Source: Oleiagrimonas sp036379395
GTDB taxonomy: Bacteria; Pseudomonadota; Gammaproteobacteria; Xanthomonadales; Rhodanobacteraceae
NCBI GenBank assembly: GCA_036379395.1
Contig: DASVGR010000047.1
Span: forward strand, 1-12,105
Length of the DNA: 12,105 nt
Direction of reading: 5' to 3'
Part shown: in pieces, positions 1-5,915 of the stretch
Layout of the letters: every line of letters starts with the position of its first letter
Numbering within the stretch: the stretch's first letter is position 1
The notes under the pieces: generated by a model
What the model was told of the DNA's origin: nothing
What the model saw: the letters and a program-made list of their open reading frames with translations, nothing else
Database searches by the model: none
Position numbers and translations under genes: made by a program

Positions 1-1799
1 TTGCGTGACCGGAACGACGGCCGTGGCGCGGCGGCGTAGGGGCTGGCGTTGGCGTCCGCTTCGCCTTGGCCCCTGTCCAGACGCATGTTCAGCGGGCGGC
101 CGGCCACGCGCACCTTTTTCAGGTGTGCCAGCAGTTCCGGCGGCATGCCTTCGGGCAGGTCGATGAGGCTGTAGTCGTCGCGGATGGTCAGGCGGCCGAT
201 GTAGCGGCTGTCGATGTCGCCTTCGTTGGCGATCGCGCCGATGATGTTTTTCGGCTGCGCGCCGTGTGCGTGGCCGACCTCGATGCGGTAGGTGTTCTTG
301 CCTTCTTCGCTTTGATGCGCGCGCTGCTTGCGTTCGTAGGGCTTGCGCGGGGCATCGTCATCGTGATGGCGGCGCTCGCGCGCGGCAAATTTGTCCTGGC
401 GGGGCGGGCGTTCGCGGCGTTCGGCCACGAACTTTTCGTGCGGCGTTTCTTTCAGCAGCAAGGGCTGGTCGCCGTGCGCCAGGCGTGCCAGGGCGGCGGC
501 GATTTCCACGGCGGGCGTGTCGTGTTCGCGCTCGTAGCGCTCAATGATCTGGCGAAACGGCACCAGGTCCGGGCCAGCCAGCGCGCCGTCGATGCGCCCC
601 AGAAAACGTTCGATGCGGCGATCGTTGACGGTGGCGATCGTCGGCAGCTGCATTTCTTCCAGCGTCTGGCGCGTGGCGCGCTCGATGGCGCGCAGCATGC
701 CGCGCTCGCGCGGGCTGACGAACACGATGGCTTCGCCCTTGTTGCCGGCGCGTCCGGTGCGGCCGATGCGGTGCACGTACGACTCGATGTCGTACGGAAT
801 GTCGTAGTTGAGCACGTGGCTGATGCGCGGCACGTCCAGACCGCGTGCGGCCACGTCCGTGGCGACCAGGATGTCCAGCTTGCCGTCGCGCAATTGCTGG
901 ATCAGCCGCTCGCGTTGCGGCTGGGCGACATCGCCGTGGATGGCCGCGGCGGTGAAGCCGCGTGCCTGCAGTTTTTCGGCCAGCGTCTCGGTCGCCTGGC
1001 GGGTGCGCGCGAACACGATCATGGCATCGAACGGTTCGGCCTCGAGGATGCGCGTGAGCGCGTCCAGCTTGTGGATGCCGCTCACTTTCCAGTAGCGCTG
1101 GTGGATGTTGGCCGCGGTGGCGGTCTTGGCCGCGATCGTCACCTCGACCGGGTTCTTGAGATGCGCCGTGGCGATGCCGCGGATGGCCTTGGGCATGGTC
1201 GCCGAGAACAGCGCGGTCTGGCGCTCGGGCGAGGCGGCCGAAAGAATGGTGTCGACGTCCTCGGCAAAGCCCATGTTGAGCATTTCGTCGGCTTCGTCGA
1301 GCACGGCGAAGCGCAGCGCGGAAAGATCCAGCGAACCTTTCTTGATGTGGTCGATGACGCGTCCGGGCGTGCCGACCACGACGTGCACCCCGCGGCGCAG
1401 GCCGGACAGCTGCGGACCGTAGCCCTGGCCGCCGTAGATCGGCAGCACGCGGAAGCCGGGGATGTGCGCGGCGTAGGTCTGGAAGGCTTCAGCCACCTGG
1501 ATGGCCAGTTCGCGCGTCGGTGCCAGCACCAGCGCTTGCGGCGCGCCGGCGGCAGGGTTGAGGCGTGACAGGATCGGCAGCGCGAATGCGGCGGTCTTGC
1601 CGGTGCCGGTCTGGGCCTGGCCCAGCACGTCGCGGCCAGCCAGCAGCGGTGGAATGGTTGCCGCCTGGATCGGCGAGGGCGTTTCGTAGCCGACATCGGT
1701 CAGCACGGCCTGCACGGCGGGTGACAGGTGGAAAGAAGCAAACGCGACCTGCGCCGGGTCGACAGACGCCGGGCGGGAATCGGAAATGGGGGATGACAT
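1..1799 (-). CDS. deaD: DEAD-box ATP-dependent RNA helicase, DeaD/CsdA type (3' end beyond the window)
   Basis: Uses ATP to unwind RNA duplexes. DeaD/CsdA proteins act in 50S ribosome assembly, mRNA turnover and cold adaptation in the cytoplasm. I translated 599 codons from the ATG at 1799 with no stop before the left edge; E. coli DeaD is about 630 residues, so only a short tail is missing. Visible motifs: Q motif around residues 20-45 (SPIQ at 42-45), Walker A AQTGTGKT 62-69, PTREL 94-98, DEAD 168-171, SAT 199-201, HRIGRTGR 343-350. A basic linker follows, then a DbpA/CsdA-type RNA-binding domain at about 504-575 (starting YRIEVG), then a tail rich in Pro, Ala and Arg. That C-terminal domain is why I choose DeaD rather than RhlE or SrmB. 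The start has GAGG 7-8 nt upstream. The gene lies 96 bp after the EF-hand gene on the same strand, with an inverted repeat in the gap. No frameshift was seen. Confidence 0.93.
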   Translation of the reverse strand, partial: MSSPISDSRPASVDPAQVAFASFHLSPAVQAVLTDVGYETPSPIQAATIPPLLAGRDVLGQAQTGTGKTAAFALPILSRLNPAAGAPQALVLAPTRELAIQVAEAFQTYAAHIPGFRVLPIYGGQGYGPQLSGLRRGVHVVVGTPGRVIDHIKKGSLDLSALRFAVLDEADEMLNMGFAEDVDTILSAASPERQTALFSATMPKAIRGIATAHLKNPVEVTIAAKTATAANIHQRYWKVSGIHKLDALTRILEAEPFDAMIVFARTRQATETLAEKLQARGFTAAAIHGDVAQPQRERLIQQLRDGKLDILVATDVAARGLDVPRISHVLNYDIPYDIESYVHRIGRTGRAGNKGEAIVFVSPRERGMLRAIERATRQTLEEMQLPTIATVNDRRIERFLGRIDGALAGPDLVPFRQIIERYEREHDTPAVEIAAALARLAHGDQPLLLKETPHEKFVAERRERPPRQDKFAARERRHHDDDAPRKPYERKQRAHQSEEGKNTYRIEVGHAHGAQPKNIIGAIANEGDIDSRYIGRLTIRDDYSLIDLPEGMPPELLAHLKKVRVAGRPLNMRLDRGQGEADANASPYAAAPRPSFRSR

Positions 1800-1829
1800 G
1801 GGCGAACCTCGGGCTGCGACCGATGATTC

Positions 1830-1874
1830 GGCGCGCAATGAACCGCCTATCATAACAGACTTTTCATGCGCGCC
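1830..1874. repeat. Inverted repeat upstream of the helicase, -10-like hexamer in its loop
   Basis: The arms 1830-1842 and 1863-1874 pair over 12 bp with one bulged A; the outer part is GGCGCGC/GCGCGCC and the inner part ATGAA/TTCAT. The 20-nt loop contains, on the minus strand, TATGAT at 1854-1849, a good -10 match, but I see no acceptable -35 at 16-18 bp. It lies between the EF-hand stop and the helicase start. It could be a weak terminator for the EF-hand gene (there is no U tract), a regulatory leader, or an operator over the helicase promoter. Function is inferred; the repeat is seen directly. Confidence 0.45.
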
Positions 1875-1895
1875 GGTTCGCCAAGAGGCCATCAG

Positions 1896-2303
1896 TCATC
1901 GGATGATGTGCGAGTACGTGTCGGCGGGATTGCCGTAGACAAACACGAGTGCATGGTAGACGCCGATGTATTCCGGCGCGGTGTGCTCCTTCCACATGAT
2001 GTATTCGGCCGGCGAAAGCTTGCCGTTGCCGTTGAAGTCGGCATAGATGAAGCGTGTGCGCAGCATGACCATGTCCCTGGGGATTTCCGAACGGCTCAAC
2101 TGGCCGTCATGGTTGCGGTCAAGGCGATTGAAGTAATACACCTTGTGCGCGTTGGGTGTTCCGGCGTCGGCAATGAAATACGTGGCCGAGGTGATTGGTT
2201 GCTGTGATGTGGGTTTTGGCGCAGGTGCCGCGGCCAGGGCATCCGTGCTGATCAAGGCGAGCAGCAGCGCCGCGACGACGTATCGGGAGTGGATATGTTT
2301 CAT
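1896..2303 (-). CDS. Small secreted EF-hand protein
   Basis: A 135-residue protein with a Sec-type signal peptide: basic start (MKHIHSR), hydrophobic core at about 8-20, and a likely cleavage site after Ala at about 24-26. The mature part has two canonical 12-residue EF-hand loops, DRNHDGQLSRSE (62-73) and DFNGNGKLSPAE (89-100), each with acidic or Asn residues at positions 1, 3 and 5, Gly at 6 and Glu at 12. It should therefore bind Ca2+ in the periplasm or outside the cell. No enzymatic domain is visible, so a calcium-sensing or buffering role is inference. The ATG at 2303 is chosen over an upstream in-frame start at 2414 because it gives a clean signal peptide and has GAGGG 7-8 nt upstream. 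It is divergent from the transporter and followed on its own strand by the helicase. Its Shine-Dalgarno sequence sits in a small hairpin. Confidence 0.85.
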   Translation of the reverse strand: MKHIHSRYVVAALLLALISTDALAAAPAPKPTSQQPITSATYFIADAGTPNAHKVYYFNRLDRNHDGQLSRSEIPRDMVMLRTRFIYADFNGNGKLSPAEYIMWKEHTAPEYIGVYHALVFVYGNPADTYSHIIR

Positions 2304-2304
2304 G

Positions 2305-2319
2305 ACACGACCCTCGTGT
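2305..2319 (-). promoter_or_regulatory. Hairpin holding the Shine-Dalgarno of the EF-hand gene
   Basis: ACACGA (2305-2310) and TCGTGT (2314-2319) are perfectly complementary across a 3-nt loop. In the minus-strand transcript the loop is GGG, and the Shine-Dalgarno GAGGG (2315-2311) begins in the last two stem bases. The ATG starts one nucleotide after the stem. A 6-bp stem with a tight loop could modulate ribosome access, but the effect is inferred. Confidence 0.4.
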
Positions 2320-2517
2320 GGCGGGGATGGCCGCCGGGCGTGTCGTGCACGATGTCGGGCAGGGAGTGACGCGACGCGCCCTTTCAGGCGGTCGGCGCAC
2401 GTCGCGGACGGCATGCGTCAGCCTCACGGTACGCCGCCCGTTTGGCCCGGACAAGTGCCGTGCAAAGCCAGTTGCGGGGGCCGGCGTCTGCTATCGTGCG
2501 TCAATCCATCCCGTGCC

Positions 2518-2521
2518 GGAG
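2518..2521 (+). promoter_or_regulatory. Ribosome binding site deciding the transporter start
   Basis: GGAG lies 6 nt before the GTG at 2528, an ideal spacing. A second in-frame GTG at 2534 would sit 12 nt away, and starts further upstream would add an unlikely Arg-rich extension. This supports GTG 2528 as the start. Confidence 0.6.
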
Positions 2522-2527
2522 TATTTC

Positions 2528-3760
2528 GTGGGCGTGATTCCCACCTTGCGTGAGCTCGACAGCGACCAGCGCCACACCGTGGCGGCCGGTTTTCTGGGTT
2601 GGACGCTGGATGCGTTCGACTACTTTCTGCTGGTGCTGGTCATGGATGACGTGGCACGCGATTTCCATTCCAGCGTCACGGAAGTGAGTTTCGCGCTGTT
2701 CCTGACCCTGGCGGCGCGCCCGCTGGGAGCGCTGATTTTCGGTCGCCTGGCCGACCGTTACGGCCGCCGTCCGCTGATGATGCTGGACGTGGGGCTGTAC
2801 TCGGTGCTGGGCCTGGCTTGCGCGTTTGCGCCATCGCTGATGGTGCTGTTCGTGCTGCGTTTCATCTTCGGCATCGCGATGGGCGGCGAATGGGGCATCG
2901 GTGCTTCGCTGGCCATGGAAATGGTGCCGGCCAAGGCGCGCGGCATCGTGTCGGGGTTGCTGCAAAGCGGGTATCCGTGCGGGTATTTTCTGGCTGCGCT
3001 GGCGTACTGGCTGGTGTTCAATCATTTCGGCTGGCGCGGCATGTTCGTGGTCGGTGTGCTGCCGGCCTTGCTGGTGTTGTACATCCGCCGCAAGGTGCCC
3101 GAATCGCCGGCATGGCTGGCGGGGCAGGCCGGCAACGCCAAGCGGCCGTCGGTGCGCGAGTCCATGCGTGGCCACTGGAAGCTGCTCATCTACCTGATGC
3201 TGCTGATGGCCGTGTTCAACATGTTCAGCCACGGTTCGCAGGATCTGTATCCGACGTTCCTGAAAGACCAGATGCATCTGGACACCGGCGCGGTCACGGT
3301 GCTGACGATGCTGCTCAACATCGGCGCGCTGGTGGGCGGCTTGTTGTTTGGCGCGTGGTCACAGCGCATTGGCCGCCGTCGCGCCATCATCGTTGCCGCC
3401 TTGCTGACGCTGCCGTGCATTCCGCTGTGGGCCTACGGCGGTTCGCTGGTGCTGCTGGGACTGGGTGCGTTCCTGATCCAGGTGATGGTGCAGGGCGCGT
3501 GGGGCGTGGTGCCGACGCATCTCAACGAATTGTCGCCGGCCGCCGTGCGCGGCACCTTGCCCGGTTTTGCCTATCAGCTGGGCAATCTCATCGCGGCCAT
3601 CACGGCGACGGCCGAGGCGTGGCTGGCGCACAGCCATGGCAATGATTACGCCTTTGCCATGTCGGCCTGGATCGCGGTGGTCGCCCTGTTGCTGGCCTTG
3701 TTGACCTGGTTGGGGCCGGAGGCGCGCGAGGTTTCCATGCTGCCATCCGACCATTCGTGA
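2528..3760 (+). CDS. Major facilitator superfamily transporter, sialate/lactate:H+ symporter-like
   Basis: A 410-residue inner-membrane secondary transporter with about 12 hydrophobic segments in two halves, the usual MFS length. The N-terminal pattern GWTLDAFDYF (24-33) with aromatic and acidic residues in TM1, the loop 2-3 signature GRLADRYGRR (72-81), GGEWG (119-123) in TM4 and its relaxed copy GAWSQRIGRRR (274-284) between TM8 and TM9 match the sialate:H+ symporter group, which includes NanT and Jen1-type lactate permeases. The substrate is probably a small carboxylate taken up with a proton, but nothing in the sequence fixes it, and no catabolic gene is adjacent to help. The GTG start is set by GGAG 6 nt upstream. 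The stop lies 56 bp before the SlyD gene, whose likely promoter overlaps it. A metabolite:H+ symporter of another MFS subgroup is the main alternative. Confidence 0.85.
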   Translation: MGVIPTLRELDSDQRHTVAAGFLGWTLDAFDYFLLVLVMDDVARDFHSSVTEVSFALFLTLAARPLGALIFGRLADRYGRRPLMMLDVGLYSVLGLACAFAPSLMVLFVLRFIFGIAMGGEWGIGASLAMEMVPAKARGIVSGLLQSGYPCGYFLAALAYWLVFNHFGWRGMFVVGVLPALLVLYIRRKVPESPAWLAGQAGNAKRPSVRESMRGHWKLLIYLMLLMAVFNMFSHGSQDLYPTFLKDQMHLDTGAVTVLTMLLNIGALVGGLLFGAWSQRIGRRRAIIVAALLTLPCIPLWAYGGSLVLLGLGAFLIQVMVQGAWGVVPTHLNELSPAAVRGTLPGFAYQLGNLIAAITATAEAWLAHSHGNDYAFAMSAWIAVVALLLALLTWLGPEAREVSMLPSDHS

Positions 3761-3785
3761 CGCGTGGCGCGCGGACGGCTAAACT
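3757..3785 (+). promoter_or_regulatory. Putative sigma-70 promoter for the SlyD gene
   Basis: GTGACG (3757-3762, 4 of 6 matches to TTGACA) and TAAACT (3780-3785, 4 of 6 matches to TATAAT) are separated by 17 bp. Transcription would start near 3792, leaving a leader of about 25 nt before the ATG. The -35 overlaps the stop codon of the transporter. This suggests the SlyD gene can be transcribed on its own. Confidence 0.4.
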
Positions 3786-3816
3786 GCGCGATTCTTTTCT
3801 TGCTTGACGAGACACC

Positions 3817-4302
3817 ATGAAAGCGGCAACCGATACCGTCGTCACCCTGCACTACGATCTGAGCACCGACGGCCAGGCCGTGGAGACTTCACGCGAAGGC
3901 GAGCCGATGCAGGTGTTGCTGGGGCGTGGCTTTCTCATCAAGGGCCTGGAAACGGCGCTGGACGGTCACGAACCGGGCGACAAATTCGATGTCGAGCTGG
4001 CGCCGGAGGACGGCTACGGCGAGCGTCGCGAAGGTGCCATCCAGCGCGTGCCGAAGAAGTATTTTCTCGATGCCAAAAAGCTCAAGCCGGGCATGACGAC
4101 CGTGCTGTCGCTCAAGGAAGGCGGCCAGCGCGCCGTGACCGTGCACAAGGTCGGCATGACCACGATCGACGTGGACACCAACCACCCGATGGCCGGCAAG
4201 ACGCTGAACTTCGCCATCGAAGTGGTCGACGTGCGCGAAGCCGCGGCCGAAGAGCTGGAGCACGGCCACGTGCACAGCGGCGACGCGCACTCGCACGAGT
4301 GA
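3817..4302 (+). CDS. slyD: FKBP-type peptidyl-prolyl cis-trans isomerase, SlyD type
   Basis: A 161-residue cytoplasmic folding helper that isomerises Xaa-Pro bonds and binds unfolded chains. The FKBP fold is split, at about 1-71 (with GRGFLIKGLETAL at 36-48) and 123-140 (NHPMAGKTLNFAIEV at 122-136), around the inserted insert-in-flap chaperone domain of SlyD proteins at about 72-121. The C-terminal tail has five histidines (149, 151, 153, 158, 160). It is a short form of the metal-binding tail that lets E. coli SlyD carry nickel; there are no cysteines in it, so metal affinity may be lower. The start is the ATG at 3817, with only a modest purine-rich site (ACGAGA) upstream. It converges on the NlpC/P60 gene with 30 bp between stops. 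No nickel enzyme is in the window, so a link to metal delivery remains open. Confidence 0.92.
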   Translation: MKAATDTVVTLHYDLSTDGQAVETSREGEPMQVLLGRGFLIKGLETALDGHEPGDKFDVELAPEDGYGERREGAIQRVPKKYFLDAKKLKPGMTTVLSLKEGGQRAVTVHKVGMTTIDVDTNHPMAGKTLNFAIEVVDVREAAAEELEHGHVHSGDAHSHE

Positions 4303-4309
4303 TCGGGGT

Positions 4310-4347
4310 GCGCTGGAACGGGGGCTTTGCGCCTACTTTTCCAGCGC
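4310..4347. terminator. Inverted repeat between convergent slyD and NlpC/P60 genes
   Basis: GCGCTGGAA (4310-4318) pairs perfectly with TTCCAGCGC (4339-4347) across a 20-nt loop. The right arm lies within the last codons of the NlpC/P60 gene. Being between two convergent stops it may act as a two-way transcription stop, but there is no T tract on either side and the loop is long, so it is a weak candidate. Confidence 0.35.
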
Positions 4348-4866
4348 GCGCCGCGCAAACGCGAAGTGCTTGCTCCAATACGGATTGGTCAGCGAGCTGA
4401 GCATCACCGTGCCGCCGGAATTGGGCGCGTGCACGAAACGGCCGTTGCTGACGTAGATGCCGACGTGGCTGATGCGATGGCCTTCGGTGCGGAAAAACAG
4501 CAGGTCGCCGCTGGCCAGCTTGTCGACATTCTTGATCTTGGGCGCGTCCAGTTCGCTCATCGCGTGCGAGGTGCGCGGCAGGTCCACATGTGCGGCCACG
4601 CGGTAGACGTAATCGACCAGGCCGCTGCAATCGAAGCCCGATTTCGGCGTGTTGCCACCCCATCGGTATGGCGTGCCGATGAGATTGATGGCGTGAAACA
4701 GGATGTTGTTGGCCTCGGTGGTGACCTTGGTCGGCAATCTCACCGTGTCATGAATGGTCGTGTTGGCCGTCGGTCGGGGCCGGTTGCCGGCACAGGCGGC
4801 CAGCAGCAGGGCTGCTGCTATCGGAACCAGCCAGCGACAAGCGTGAACCGGATACGGCCGTGACAT
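4333..4866 (-). CDS. NlpC/P60 family cysteine peptidase, lipoprotein (peptidoglycan hydrolase)
   Basis: A 177-residue envelope protein. It has a lipoprotein signal with hydrophobic core at about 13-22 and lipobox LAAC with the lipidated Cys at 25; residue +2 is Ala, which by the usual rule favours the outer membrane. The NlpC/P60 domain spans about 52-177. The catalytic Cys is in FDCSGLV (Cys80), followed by HVGIYV (His134) and FVHAP (His146), giving the Cys-His-His set of this family. PYRWGGNTP before the Cys and LPRTSHAM after it are also typical. Such enzymes cut D-Glu-meso-diaminopimelate links in stem peptides, as Spr/MepS does. The ATG at 4866 has GAGG 7 nt upstream, and that site lies in a leader hairpin. 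The gene stands alone, 130 bp after the diiron gene on the same strand. Confidence 0.92.
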   Translation of the reverse strand: MSRPYPVHACRWLVPIAAALLLAACAGNRPRPTANTTIHDTVRLPTKVTTEANNILFHAINLIGTPYRWGGNTPKSGFDCSGLVDYVYRVAAHVDLPRTSHAMSELDAPKIKNVDKLASGDLLFFRTEGHRISHVGIYVSNGRFVHAPNSGGTVMLSSLTNPYWSKHFAFARRALEK

Positions 4867-4871
4867 GAGCC

Positions 4872-4899
4872 AACCTCGACAAGGGTCTGTGACGAGGTT
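4872..4899 (-). promoter_or_regulatory. Leader hairpin covering the ribosome binding site of the NlpC/P60 gene
   Basis: In the minus-strand transcript AACCTCG (4899-4893) pairs with CGAGGTT (4878-4872). ACA/TGT inside the loop can extend the stem past a two-base bulge. The Shine-Dalgarno GAGG (4877-4874), 7 nt before the ATG, is wholly inside the 3' arm, so the folded form would hide it. The base pairing is seen directly; regulation is inferred. Confidence 0.45.
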
Positions 4900-4931
4900 A
4901 ACAAATCAATGGCTTGTGTTGCAATTTTGAT

Positions 4932-4947
4932 CTTGTTTGTAAACAAG
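4932..4947. promoter_or_regulatory. 16-bp operator-like palindrome upstream of the NlpC/P60 gene
   Basis: CTTGTTTGTAAACAAG has perfect 7-bp arms around a central GT. It lies in the most AT-rich stretch of the window, 66-81 bp before the NlpC/P60 start and about 50 bp after the diiron gene stop. Length and symmetry suit a dimeric repressor or activator. It is a poor terminator, since the loop is too small and no T tract follows. I do not recognise the regulator. Confidence 0.4.
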
Positions 4948-4996
4948 CTGATGGTTGCCGAAAAGCGGGCTTGCAGATGGCGAACCTGACGTTGCC

Positions 4997-5818
4997 TCAA
5001 TTGATCGCGAAGCGCCTGGCAGCCCAATTGAGCGGCGGCTGCACAGCCGTGTTGACGCGCGCGGGCAGGTCCAGCGGTTTGAGCATCATCTTGATCGCCA
5101 TCTCGGCCGACAAGTTGTGGCGCACGACGGCATAGACGCGCTGGCTGGCTTTGCGGAAAGTGGCCTGGTCGACAAGATATTCCGGGTGGCGGAACTTGAA
5201 CACGTGGCGCAACGCGATGTCGCCGTCTTCGTTGCCGATTTCGCGCAGCCGGCGCCACAGCGTGCGCAACACCTTGATGCGCCCCAGCTTTTGTTGTGAC
5301 TGGTACTTCTGGAAGTAGTGGTAGAAGTGGCTGTAGTGGTGCACTTCGTCGCTTTTGATGTTTTTCGTCAGAGCCTTGAGCACCGGCTCGTCGGTGCTTT
5401 CGTGGATGGCGCGGTACAGCGTGGCGGTACCGGTTTCGACCACGCAGCGCGCGGCCATTTCCAGGCAGCGCGAGGGTTCCAGCAACTCGGGCTTGCACAC
5501 GCCGGCGTATTCGCCGATGAAGCTCTTGAAGGCTGCGTCGAAATCGAAATCGGGCCACACGTGGGTGACGTAAGTGGCCAGCGCACGACCGTGCTGCAGC
5601 TCTTCGTGTTCCCAGTGATCGCGCAGCCATGCCTCGATCTCGGCGTCGCCGCGGTAGTGCTCGACCAGATTGTGCGTGTAGATGTCCGAGCCGCTTTCGA
5701 TGAAAGCCGACGCGCACAACAGGCACATCAAATCGTCATTGGGCCGGATGCGATCGACCTTGATGTTGGCAAAGTCGATGCTGTCCAGCGTCCAGCGCAT
5801 TGTACTTGCGTATTCCAC
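4997..5818 (-). CDS. Ferritin-like diiron protein, unknown function
   Basis: A 273-residue, probably cytoplasmic, mostly helical protein with the ligand pattern of a carboxylate-bridged diiron centre. Numbered from the GTG at 5818: Glu41 (FIESGSD), Glu73-x-x-His76 (EELQH), Glu128 (VVETGTATLYRA) and Glu158-x-x-His161 (DEVHHY). One Glu plus an ExxH, repeated twice, is the arrangement of ribonucleotide reductase R2, acyl-ACP desaturases and related ferritin-like oxidases. It is shorter than plant-type acyl-ACP desaturases (about 350), so I do not assign the substrate; an oxidase or desaturase acting on lipids, or an iron/oxygen stress protein, are options. Start: GTG 5818 has GGAG 6 nt upstream. 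The ATG at 5800, opening the conserved-looking MRWTLDSIDF, has only a distant GGA and is the main alternative; GTG 5830 is less likely. It follows the universal stress protein gene by 97 bp on the same strand, and they may be co-transcribed. Confidence 0.8.
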   Translation of the reverse strand: MEYASTMRWTLDSIDFANIKVDRIRPNDDLMCLLCASAFIESGSDIYTHNLVEHYRGDAEIEAWLRDHWEHEELQHGRALATYVTHVWPDFDFDAAFKSFIGEYAGVCKPELLEPSRCLEMAARCVVETGTATLYRAIHESTDEPVLKALTKNIKSDEVHHYSHFYHYFQKYQSQQKLGRIKVLRTLWRRLREIGNEDGDIALRHVFKFRHPEYLVDQATFRKASQRVYAVVRHNLSAEMAIKMMLKPLDLPARVNTAVQPPLNWAARRFAIN

Positions 5819-5824
5819 GGCGCT

Positions 5825-5828
5825 CTCC
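5825..5828 (-). promoter_or_regulatory. Ribosome binding site deciding the diiron gene start
   Basis: GGAG on the minus strand lies 6 nt before the GTG at 5818. No comparable site precedes the ATG at 5800 or the GTG at 5830 at normal spacing. This is the basis for the chosen start, although an ATG in a conserved position could still outrank it. Confidence 0.4.
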
Positions 5829-5915
5829 ACCCTGAAGCCAAGTCAATGAAGCACGACCACGTCGATGATCATGGGCCGCGGCAAATGCCGATGAAGTGAC
5901 CCATGTCAATCCGGA

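Larger units (their letters stand above)
2304..2527. other. Divergent intergenic region between the EF-hand and transporter genes
   Basis: This 224-bp GC-rich gap must hold the promoters of both divergent genes. For the transporter I see only a weak candidate, a -10-like TATCGT at 2492-2497 with no good -35 at normal spacing (TTGCGG at 2472-2477 is 14 bp away). The frame in front of the transporter stays open back to 2318, but that stretch is rich in Arg and Gly and reads like non-coding DNA. No RNA gene or repeat was recognised beyond the hairpin next to the EF-hand start. Confidence 0.5.

Noticed and set aside
66..1568. A 500-codon open frame on the plus strand opposite the helicase
   Set aside because: The minus strand encodes a full set of DEAD-box helicase motifs across the same bases. 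The plus-strand product is a low-complexity Ala/Val/Arg/Gly protein, as expected from antisense of a GC-rich gene.
5870..5905. Nested inverted repeats (CATGGG/CCCATG around CGGCA-AA-TGCCG) between the universal stress and diiron genes
   Set aside because: The arms are only 5-6 bp, the outer loop is long and no T tract follows. It is not strong enough to call a terminator or leader element.
5904..5909. Exact -35 hexamer TTGACA (minus strand) before the diiron gene
   Set aside because: No acceptable -10 hexamer lies 16-18 bp downstream, so I do not call a separate promoter for the diiron gene.
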